A stretch of 7,441 bases of DNA from Actinomycetes bacterium. GTDB lineage: Bacteria > Actinomycetota > Acidimicrobiia > Acidimicrobiales > Bog-793. Under the pieces are notes generated by a model. The model searched no databases. It was not told the origin of the DNA and saw only the letters and a list, made by a program, of their open reading frames with translations. Each line of letters begins with the position of its first letter. Positions within the stretch are counted from its first letter, which is position 1. The stretch lies in the NCBI GenBank assembly GCA_021821585.1, contig JAKACF010000150.1, positions 1 to 7,441 of the forward strand. The letters run 5' to 3'. This document shows positions 1 through 5,657 of the stretch, piece after piece. The translations under genes were made by a program, and so were the position numbers.

Positions 1-1
1 C

Positions 2-913
2 TTCCCCCTCTACTCGATGGTGATGTGGCTCGTCAGCCATCTCCTCATGTCGTCCTACGTCATCGGCGGGCTCGTCGTCTCCCTCGTCGGAGGCCTCGTG
101 GCCACCGTCCTCGTCCAGCGCCTCGCAACGGACTGGTGGGGCCCCGAGGTGGCCCGCAAGGCGGTCCTCGTCTTCTGCCTCTTCCCCGGCAGCGTCGTCT
201 TCACGATGGACTACTCCGAGGGGCTGCTCATCCCGCTCGTGGCGGGCACGATGCTCGCCCTGCACCACCGGCGCTGGCTGCTCGCAGGGGTGCTCGCCGG
301 GCTCGCGACGGGCATCGGGCCGGACGCCCTCACCGTCGTCGCCATGTGCGCCGCCGCCAGCCTCGTCCAGTTCTGGCGCTACGGCTGGCGGGACTCCGAG
401 GCGCGCCGGAGCCTCGTCGCCCCGCTCCTCGCACCGGCCGGCGCCGTCGCCTTCGCCCTCTTCCTCAAGGTCTGGACCGGCTCGTTCTTCGCCAGCTTCA
501 TCGCCCAGCGGGACGGCTGGCACGAGTCGACGTCGCCGCTCGCGATCCCGAACCAGCTCGTCGGCCTGGCACGAGAGGTCACCTCGCCGGCGCACCTGGC
601 GGCGATCAACCTCAACAACATCGTCGCCCTGCTCGGGACAGCCTTCCTCGTCGTCGGCCTCAGGTGGCTGTGGCGGGACCGCCGGACCCTGCCGGTCGAG
701 GTGTGGGTCTACGTCGCCGCCATGACCTTCCTCATGGTCACCTCGGCGCACGTGCCGCCGAACCCCCGGCTGCTCATCACGGCGTTCCCGGTCGTCCTCG
801 TCTTCGCGAAGTGGGTCCACGGCCAGGCCTGGCGGAACCTCGTCTACGTCACCGCCGCCTCGCTCATCGGGCTGAGCGCCCTCACCTTCGTCGGGAGCGT
901 CCTCCGGCCCTGA
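2..913 (+). CDS. PIG-V-like integral membrane glycosyltransferase (GT-C fold), 5'-truncated by the window edge
   Basis: The frame is open from base 2, so the ATG at 17 is probably internal; 303 residues are visible. The first residues, FPLYS, match the FPLYP segment after the first membrane helix of PIG-V (GPI mannosyltransferase 2-like) proteins. Further family-like stretches follow: FCLFPGSVVFTMDYSEGLL (compare FFPGA..FS..YSESLF), GVLAGLATGIGPDAL (where relatives usually have ATRPTG), FLKVWTGS..SFIAQRDGW, and a C-terminal NPRLLITAFPVV (compare PRYLLPAFP). Several long hydrophobic segments indicate a polytopic membrane protein. Family members move a sugar, usually mannose, from a polyprenyl-phosphate donor to an acceptor on the outer membrane face. 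The first helix and the loop carrying the expected catalytic acid lie outside the window, so activity cannot be judged. The acceptor is unknown. The gene faces another GT-C enzyme across 68 bases. The GT-C call is fairly secure; the PIG-V assignment is less so. Confidence 0.72.
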   Translation, partial: FPLYSMVMWLVSHLLMSSYVIGGLVVSLVGGLVATVLVQRLATDWWGPEVARKAVLVFCLFPGSVVFTMDYSEGLLIPLVAGTMLALHHRRWLLAGVLAGLATGIGPDALTVVAMCAAASLVQFWRYGWRDSEARRSLVAPLLAPAGAVAFALFLKVWTGSFFASFIAQRDGWHESTSPLAIPNQLVGLAREVTSPAHLAAINLNNIVALLGTAFLVVGLRWLWRDRRTLPVEVWVYVAAMTFLMVTSAHVPPNPRLLITAFPVVLVFAKWVHGQAWRNLVYVTAASLIGLSALTFVGSVLRP

Positions 914-924
914 GCGCCGAGGGC

Positions 925-957
925 GACGGCCGGGCCCGCCGGCGCCGTCCCCGACGG
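925..957. terminator. Candidate bidirectional terminator between convergent genes
   Basis: The 68-base gap between the two stops holds overlapping inverted repeats. GACGGC (925-930) can pair with GCCGTC (944-949), and CCGTC (945-949) with GACGG (953-957) around a CCC loop, so the two stems are mutually exclusive. An 11-base direct repeat CGGGCCCGCCG lies at 931-941 and 955-965. There is no T-tract, which is common for terminators in high-GC actinobacteria. The position suits termination of both genes. In DNA this GC-rich, short stems also arise by chance. Confidence 0.4.
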
Positions 958-981
958 GCCCGCCGCGAGGTGGTCCCCGAG

Positions 982-2598
982 CTAGCCCGCTGCCGCCGTC
1001 CGGCCGGAGAAGAGCTGCACGTCGACGGAGCTCGCGTAGCCGAAGGAGGCCACGGCGCGGGTCCGGTACTCGTGCTCGAGGGCATCCACCAGCTGGTGGA
1101 AGCGGGCCACGTGCTGGCGGGAGGTGGCCGTCGCCGAGGAGCCGACATGGGAGGAGACGAGCCAGACCCGCCGGCAGCGGCCGGCGGCGGCGGACAGCTC
1201 GGCCGGCGACAGCGTGGCGTAGTCCTCCACGAAGGCCCTCGTCTGCCCGAAGGGCGTCGTCGGGAGGATCGGGCGCGGAACCGGCCGCCCGGCGCGGAGA
1301 GCCGGCAGGTAGTAGTCGAAGGCCTGGCGCCCGTCTGCTGGGTAGAAGGCGACGCAGTCGCCGGCTTCCGCCCGGGAGAGCACATGGGAGGTCGCCGCCC
1401 GCCAGTTCTCCGGGGAGACCCCGTAGGTCGGGGCGATCTGCAGGCCGCGCAGGACGACGAGCACGCCGAGCCCGCTCCAGCCGACCGCCCGGGAGAGACG
1501 GGTCCCGAGCAGCAGCCATGCGAGGCAGAGCGCAACGGCCGGGGCCGAGATGAGCAGGTACCTCGACTGGTAGACGGACTGGCCGACGAAGGACTCGGCG
1601 AGGTCGAGCACGAAGGGGACGACGATCCAGCCGGCGATGAGCACGCCGGCGAAGAGGGCCCGATCGGGCCGCCGGTCACCGAGCCCGTCGCGCCGGGACG
1701 AGAGGGCGACGGCGGCGGCCAGCGCCAGGAGCGCGAGGGTGACCCCGAGCAGCGGGAGGCTCGTGGCCGTTTGGTGGAACAGCGGCGGCAGCGCCGAGGC
1801 GGCGAGCGACTGCACCACGGCCCCCGTCGTCGACAGGTCCGGCCTCGGCACCCAGAACAACTGCCCGGCGCCGCGCTCGCGGGCGAGGACGAGGATCGGG
1901 AGGGCGCAGAGCGCCGTGAGGGCGAGTGCCAGGAACACCTGGCGCAGGCGGCGGCGGTACCAGACGAGCGACAGCAGCTGGGCTGGCACGACGAGGAGGG
2001 CGAGGAGGCTCATGTAGGCCCCGAGGACGAGCGCCACCACGTAGGTCGGCCACGCCCATGCCGGGGGGTGGCCCGGCCGGCGGCGGGACTCGCCGTCGAC
2101 GAGGGCGACGAAACCGGCGAAGGACACGGCGGCGAACGCGAACATCATCGAGTACGCCCGGGCGTTCTGCTGCCAGTAGACGAGCGGCAGGCTGACCGCC
2201 GTGAGCACGCCGGCGGCGAAGCCCACCGTGCGGTCGAACAGCCGGGCGCCGAGCGCCGTGACGGCGCCGGCCGTGAGGCCGCCGGCGAGCACCGACGGCA
2301 GGCGGAGGACCAGCGTCGAGCTCCCGAACAGGCCGATCAGGACGTGGATGAGGGCGTAGTAGGCGAGCATGTTGCCGCCGTCCCTCTTCATCCCGGCCCA
2401 CAAGGCGGCGCCGTGCTGGCTCGTGATGGCGATCGTCGCCGACTCGTCGAGCCAGATGCTCCGGGACGAGAGCGAGACGGCACCGAGTGCGATCGCGAGC
2501 CCGACCGGCACGACGGCCGTCACGACGAGCGGCAGGCGCACCCGCGTGGACGGACGCGTCGATACGCCGGCGACCGTCACGGGCCGAGTCTCGCGCAT
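982..2598 (-). CDS. GT39/ArnT-like membrane glycosyltransferase (dolichyl-phosphate-mannose mannosyltransferase superfamily)
   Basis: This 538-residue polytopic membrane protein has its first helix at about residues 24-43, followed by WLDES (D51-E52). That is the acidic pair in the first extracytoplasmic loop which GT-C enzymes use to bind the polyprenyl-phosphate sugar donor and catalyse transfer. YWQQNARAYSMMF (about 141-153) matches the Q.AR.Y segment of GT39-type proteins, and YQSRYLLISAPAVAL (343-357) matches their late RYLLP-like helix. About ten hydrophobic segments run to residue 387, followed by a soluble, probably extracytoplasmic, C-terminal region (about 394-538). Substrate and acceptor are unknown; envelope polysaccharide, lipid or protein glycosylation are all possible. 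The frame stays open upstream to 3279, but that part is antisense to the YjbQ-like gene and rich in charged residues, so I start at ATG 2598. GTG 2580 is an alternative; neither has a strong Shine-Dalgarno site. Confidence 0.85.
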   Translation of the reverse strand: MRETRPVTVAGVSTRPSTRVRLPLVVTAVVPVGLAIALGAVSLSSRSIWLDESATIAITSQHGAALWAGMKRDGGNMLAYYALIHVLIGLFGSSTLVLRLPSVLAGGLTAGAVTALGARLFDRTVGFAAGVLTAVSLPLVYWQQNARAYSMMFAFAAVSFAGFVALVDGESRRRPGHPPAWAWPTYVVALVLGAYMSLLALLVVPAQLLSLVWYRRRLRQVFLALALTALCALPILVLARERGAGQLFWVPRPDLSTTGAVVQSLAASALPPLFHQTATSLPLLGVTLALLALAAAVALSSRRDGLGDRRPDRALFAGVLIAGWIVVPFVLDLAESFVGQSVYQSRYLLISAPAVALCLAWLLLGTRLSRAVGWSGLGVLVVLRGLQIAPTYGVSPENWRAATSHVLSRAEAGDCVAFYPADGRQAFDYYLPALRAGRPVPRPILPTTPFGQTRAFVEDYATLSPAELSAAAGRCRRVWLVSSHVGSSATATSRQHVARFHQLVDALEHEYRTRAVASFGYASSVDVQLFSGRTAAAG

Positions 2599-2652
2599 CG
2601 CCTCGACCCGCCCGTCGCGTCGCAGCCGCCCCCCGGGTAACGTCGCCGCGTC
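2599..2652. promoter_or_regulatory. Divergent intergenic region, probably holding both promoters
   Basis: Only 54 bases separate the starts of the minus-strand glycosyltransferase and the plus-strand YjbQ-like gene, so the two promoters must overlap here or extend into coding sequence. For the plus strand, TAACGT (2638-2643) fits a loose TANNNT -10 element. It ends 9 bases before the GTG, which would give a leaderless or nearly leaderless mRNA. No convincing -35 box or operator is visible, and no clear minus-strand promoter could be picked out. Confidence 0.25.
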
Positions 2653-3057
2653 GTGGACAGCGCCGAGGTACGCCTGAGGACGGGACGGCGATGGGCGCTC
2701 GACGTCACCGACGAGGTGGCAGCCTTCACCGCCGACAAGGGCGACGGCCTGTGCCACCTCTTCCTCCCGCACGCGACCGCCGGCCTCGCCCTCATCGAGC
2801 TGGGCTCGGGCACAGAAGACGACCTGCTCGAGGCGGTCGAGGAGATGCTGCCCCGCGACCGGCGCTACCGCCATGCCCACGGCTCCCCCGGCCACGGGCG
2901 GGACCACGTCCTCCCGGCCTTCGTGAGCCCGTCGCTCGTGCTGGCGGTCGAGTCCGGACACCTGGTGCTCGGCACCTGGCAGCGGGTGGTGCTGATCGAC
3001 CCGAACCTCGACAACCCCGACCGGCGCCTCCTCCTCCACTTCCTCCCGGCCGGCTGA
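2653..3057 (+). CDS. YjbQ/UPF0047 family protein (secondary thiamine-phosphate synthase family)
   Basis: This 134-residue protein has the usual length of the UPF0047/YjbQ family. Matching segments are LFLPHATAGLALIE (37-50, compare the family's F.pHtTa.l.i.E), the His-rich YRHAHGSPGHGRDH (72-85, equivalent to the H.EGNSDAH region and likely to supply metal or phosphate ligands), and SGHLVLGTWQ (101-110), which matches the near-invariant G.L.LGTWQ. The E. coli member YjbQ has weak thiamine-phosphate synthase activity in vitro; the physiological role of most members is unsettled, and no thiamine gene lies nearby. The start is well constrained: an in-frame TAA lies at 2638-2640, and GTG 2653 is the only plausible start before methionine 65. 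No Shine-Dalgarno site is visible, consistent with leaderless expression. The protein appears intact and cytosolic. Confidence 0.88.
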   Translation: MDSAEVRLRTGRRWALDVTDEVAAFTADKGDGLCHLFLPHATAGLALIELGSGTEDDLLEAVEEMLPRDRRYRHAHGSPGHGRDHVLPAFVSPSLVLAVESGHLVLGTWQRVVLIDPNLDNPDRRLLLHFLPAG

Positions 3058-3077
3058 CCCCGGCACGAGGTGCGAGA

Positions 3078-3151
3078 TAAGTGTCCAATGGGTAAGTTTC
3101 ACCGATAGACTCCCGGCAGCCAGACAGACGAATGGATATGGTCCGGAGACG
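3078..3151 (+). promoter_or_regulatory. Promoter-like, AT-richer region upstream of the flavin monooxygenase
   Basis: The 94-base gap upstream of the monooxygenase is visibly less GC-rich than its surroundings. TAAGT occurs at 3078-3082 and again at 3093-3097, starts 15 bases apart. Between them CCAATGG (3085-3091) is a small dyad, which could be part of an operator. TAGACT (3106-3111) is a possible -10 box placing the transcript start near 3118; the -35 is poor. GGAG at 3145-3148, only three bases from the ATG, is the only ribosome-site candidate. The elements are visible; their function is inference. Confidence 0.4.
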
Positions 3152-4654
3152 ATGAACGCCCAGAGAGAACACTTCGACGTGCTGATCGTCGGCGCCGGCC
3201 TGTCGGGGATCGGCGCCGCCTCGCACCTGAAGGCCCGCTGGCCGTCGAAGAGCTTCGCCATCCTGGAGGCGCGCGACACGATCGGCGGGACCTGGGACCT
3301 CTTCCGCTACCCGGGCATCCGGTCCGACTCGGACATGTTCACCCTCGGGTACTCCTTCAAGCCCTGGCGGGACCCGAAGGCCATCGCGGACGGCCCCTCG
3401 ATCCTCCGCTACATCACCGAGGCGGCCGAGGAGAACGGCCTTGTCGACCGCGTCCGCCTCGGCCGGCGGGTGGTGGCGGCCGACTGGTGCTCGGAGACGG
3501 CCCGCTGGGAGCTGGAAGTGGCGACGGGCTCGGGCGGCACCGAGCGGCTCACGTGCTCGTTCCTCTACGCCAACACCGGCTACTACCGCTACGACGAGGG
3601 CTACTCGCCCCGCTTCGAGGGGGCGGAGCGCTTCGCCGGACCGATCGTCCATCCCCAGCACTGGCCGGAGGACCTCGACTACGCCGGCAAGAGGGTGGTG
3701 GTCATCGGGAGCGGCGCCACGGCGGTCACCCTCGTCCCGGCGATGGCGGAGAAGGCGGCGCATGTGACCATGCTCCAGCGCTCGCCCAGCTACATCGCCT
3801 CGCTGCCGGCACGCGACCCGCTGGCGGACCTCTTGAGAGGGAAGCTGCCGGCCGGGCTCGCCTATCCGCTGCTCCGCTGGAAGAACGTCCTCCTCGCCAT
3901 GGTCTCCTACCAGCTGAGCCGGCGGGCGCCCGGCTACATGCGCTCGGTCCTGACCAAGGGCGTCGCCAGGCACCTCCCGGCCGGCTTCGACGTCGCCACC
4001 CACTTCACTCCCCGTTACGACCCCTGGGACCAGCGGCTCTGCCTCGTGCCGGACGCCGACCTGTTCAAGGCGATCTCGACCGGGCGGGTGAGCATCGTCA
4101 CGGATCACGTCGAGCGCCTCACCGAGTCCGGGATCCTCCTCGCCTCGGGCGACGAGCTCGAGGCCGACGTCATCGTGACGGCGACGGGTCTCAACATGCT
4201 CGTCCTCGGCGGCATGCGCATCTCCCTCGACGGCGAGCCGGTCGACCTCGCCAAGACCGTCGGCTACAAGGGCATCATGTTCAGCGGCCTGCCGAACCTG
4301 GCGGCCACCATGGGCTACACCAACGCCTCCTGGACGCTCAAGGCGGACCTGGCGGCCGAGTACGTCTGCCGCCTGCTCGGCTACATGGACTCCCACGGCT
4401 ACCGCGTCTGCGTCCCGCAGTCCCCCGACCCGAGCCTGCCGACCGAGCCCTTCGTCGGGCTCACCTCCGGCTACGTGCTCCGCTCGGTCGACTCCCTCCC
4501 CCGCCAGGGGGCGCGCACGCCGTGGCGGCTCCACCAGAACTACCTGCTCGACCTGCGGACGCTCCGCCACGGCAGGATCGCCGACGAGGGCCTCAGCTTC
4601 CACCGGGACGGCCGCGACGCCTCCACAGGCGTGCACCAGAGCGTCCCGGTCTGA
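3152..4654 (+). CDS. EthA-like Baeyer-Villiger flavin-containing monooxygenase
   Basis: This 500-residue protein closely resembles mycobacterial EthA (about 489 residues) along its whole length. It has the FAD-binding GAGLSG (14-19), GGTWDLFRYPGIRSDSD (45-61), the Baeyer-Villiger signature FAGPIVHPQHWP (161-172, fitting F-x-G-x3-H-x3-W-P exactly), the NADPH-binding GSGATA (186-191), and the late D-x4-ATG motif (339-346). PWDQRLCLVP, GYTNASWTLKADL and QGARTPWRLHQNY also match EthA from memory. Such enzymes use NADPH and oxygen to insert an oxygen atom into ketones, giving esters or lactones, and can oxidise sulfur in thioamides and thioethers. The natural substrate is unknown. All motifs are present, so the enzyme should be active. 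Unlike mycobacterial ethA, it has no divergent TetR-type ethR neighbour; the gene upstream is YjbQ-like. The nearby hydrolase could in principle cleave an ester product, but it lies in a separate transcription unit. Confidence 0.93.
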   Translation: MNAQREHFDVLIVGAGLSGIGAASHLKARWPSKSFAILEARDTIGGTWDLFRYPGIRSDSDMFTLGYSFKPWRDPKAIADGPSILRYITEAAEENGLVDRVRLGRRVVAADWCSETARWELEVATGSGGTERLTCSFLYANTGYYRYDEGYSPRFEGAERFAGPIVHPQHWPEDLDYAGKRVVVIGSGATAVTLVPAMAEKAAHVTMLQRSPSYIASLPARDPLADLLRGKLPAGLAYPLLRWKNVLLAMVSYQLSRRAPGYMRSVLTKGVARHLPAGFDVATHFTPRYDPWDQRLCLVPDADLFKAISTGRVSIVTDHVERLTESGILLASGDELEADVIVTATGLNMLVLGGMRISLDGEPVDLAKTVGYKGIMFSGLPNLAATMGYTNASWTLKADLAAEYVCRLLGYMDSHGYRVCVPQSPDPSLPTEPFVGLTSGYVLRSVDSLPRQGARTPWRLHQNYLLDLRTLRHGRIADEGLSFHRDGRDASTGVHQSVPV

Positions 4655-4695
4655 CCCGGAGAGACGACTTTTCCCAGGTCACAGCGAGAAATTCG

Positions 4696-4731
4696 CTCAA
4701 GACCAAGGCCGATCCTGCCGATACTGGCCAC
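4696..4731 (+). promoter_or_regulatory. Candidate FliA (sigma-28)-type promoter with leaderless start
   Basis: CTCA (4696-4699) is followed after 17 bases by GCCGAT (4717-4722), continuing as GCCGATAC. From memory, FliA-type promoters in motile actinomycetes (Actinoplanes) read CTCA, 15-17 bases, GCCGAA, and those of E. coli read TAAA, 15 bases, GCCGATAA. A start 7-8 bases past the -10 would fall on about 4731-4732, the ATG itself, which agrees with the missing Shine-Dalgarno site. GCCGATCCT/GCCGATACT forms a 9-base tandem near-repeat (4708-4725). A housekeeping -10 reading (GATACT, 4720-4725) is also possible. Confidence 0.45.
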
Positions 4732-5646
4732 ATGCCGGTCCCATCGGCGCTCGGTAACGGGGAGACCCGACATCCCGGACGCTGCCGCGTCTGCGACGCG
4801 GACATCCTCTTCCTCTCGACCTGCCCGGCCTGCGGGGCGCCTGCCGACACGGCACCCACGCCCGATGGAGCGCTCCACCGGGCCGGCCCCGGGCCGGTGC
4901 CGGCCACCGGGAGCGCCCAGGTCGTTCGGCTCGGCGATGCCACCCGACCCCGCTCCCGGACGCCGCAGGCGGCCGGGCGCGCTCCTGCCCGGGCGGCCCC
5001 GGCGTCGAGCGGGCGCCCGACCCGCCCCCCAGACGAGTGGACCGCCGCAGCCCCGGCCCGGACCGGGGGGGCGAAGCGGCTCACGGCCGCCCTCGGGCTC
5101 GTCGCCGTGCTCGCCATCGGCGCCGGGCTGGTGGCAAGCGGGCTCAGCTCGAGGGCCCGCCAGCAGGGCGCGACACCGAGCCTGCTGGCGCCCCGGTCCT
5201 TCCGCGCCGGTGGCTTCCCCTTCACCGCGGCCCTGCCGAGCGCTCCGGCGGCCTCGCACAACCACCTCCGCCTCGCCGCCAAGGGTTACGTGGCGACCGT
5301 GTACTCCTCCGCCTCCGACGGGGTCACCGTCTCGATCGGCGTCTACCCCTTCCCCGTCGGGTCTCCGGCGGGCTTCCACCTCCGGTCGTTCGTCTCGGCG
5401 TTCCTCACCAAGTCCGCCCAGCACGGCACCCTCTCGATGGCGCGCACGACGCGCTTCGACGGCGTGAAAGCCGTACGACTCGCCGGCGTCGGCGGACGGA
5501 CCGGGGGGATCGGGATGGTGGTGCTCGACGGCCACGTCGCCTACGAGGTGCTCGTGCTCGGTCCCTCGAGCCTCGCCGTCCCCCTCTTCCACGAGGTGAT
5601 GGCGCACTTCCGGATCGCCCACCCCTCGCTCGGCTTCGGTCTCTGA
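4732..5646 (+). CDS. Zinc-ribbon, single-pass membrane protein with extracytoplasmic C-terminal domain
   Basis: I do not recognise this 304-residue protein by name. It begins with a four-cysteine zinc ribbon, C18-x2-C21 and C31-x2-C34, which should bind one zinc ion in the cytoplasm. A long Pro/Ala/Arg-rich, probably disordered linker follows (about 36-114), then one membrane helix (about 117-138) and a soluble domain (about 150-304). That domain starts with FRAGGFPFTAALPSAP and has alternating hydrophobic strands, a pattern seen in many uncharacterised actinobacterial surface proteins. Arg/Lys residues before the helix favour a cytoplasmic N-terminus. ATG 4732 is chosen because the ribbon follows at once and upstream in-frame sequence is not protein-like. 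There is no Shine-Dalgarno site; a leaderless start from the promoter-like motif just upstream is likely. The ribbon-linker-helix-beta-domain layout suggests signalling or envelope scaffolding, but no function is assigned. Confidence 0.78.
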   Translation: MPVPSALGNGETRHPGRCRVCDADILFLSTCPACGAPADTAPTPDGALHRAGPGPVPATGSAQVVRLGDATRPRSRTPQAAGRAPARAAPASSGRPTRPPDEWTAAAPARTGGAKRLTAALGLVAVLAIGAGLVASGLSSRARQQGATPSLLAPRSFRAGGFPFTAALPSAPAASHNHLRLAAKGYVATVYSSASDGVTVSIGVYPFPVGSPAGFHLRSFVSAFLTKSAQHGTLSMARTTRFDGVKAVRLAGVGGRTGGIGMVVLDGHVAYEVLVLGPSSLAVPLFHEVMAHFRIAHPSLGFGL

Positions 5647-5657
5647 GCGCTCCTCAG
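5643..5657. terminator. Small hairpin spanning both convergent stop codons
   Basis: CTGAG (5643-5647) and CTCAG (5653-5657) form a 5-bp stem with a 5-base loop. The TGA of the zinc-ribbon gene (5644-5646) and the stop of the esterase on the other strand (5654-5656) sit in opposite arms. It is symmetrical but short and lacks a T-tract, so on its own it is a weak terminator candidate. Confidence 0.25.

Noticed and set aside
25..2640. Plus-strand open frame of about 870 codons crossing three regions
   Set aside because: It is antisense to or overlaps the two glycosyltransferases, is dominated by Arg/Pro/Gly/Ala with no motifs, and is a by-product of high GC content.
3082..3111. A second FliA-like promoter upstream of the monooxygenase (ACCGATAG at 3101-3108)
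   Set aside because: No CTCA or TAAA box lies 15-17 bases upstream, so only the -10-like word matches.
2599..3279. N-terminal extension of the minus-strand glycosyltransferase back to 3279
   Set aside because: The extension is charged and low-complexity, lies antisense to the YjbQ-like gene and would precede the first membrane helix by over 240 residues. ATG 2598 gives a normal-length protein.
2792..4636. Minus-strand open frame of about 614 codons
   Set aside because: It is antisense to the EthA-like gene, whose motifs are complete, and its translation is Glu/Arg/Gly/His-rich without family features.
3487..4731. Upstream extension of the zinc-ribbon protein through the monooxygenase gene
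   Set aside because: The same frame stays open, but that part is an out-of-frame shadow of the EthA-like gene. Protein-like sequence begins near ATG 4732.
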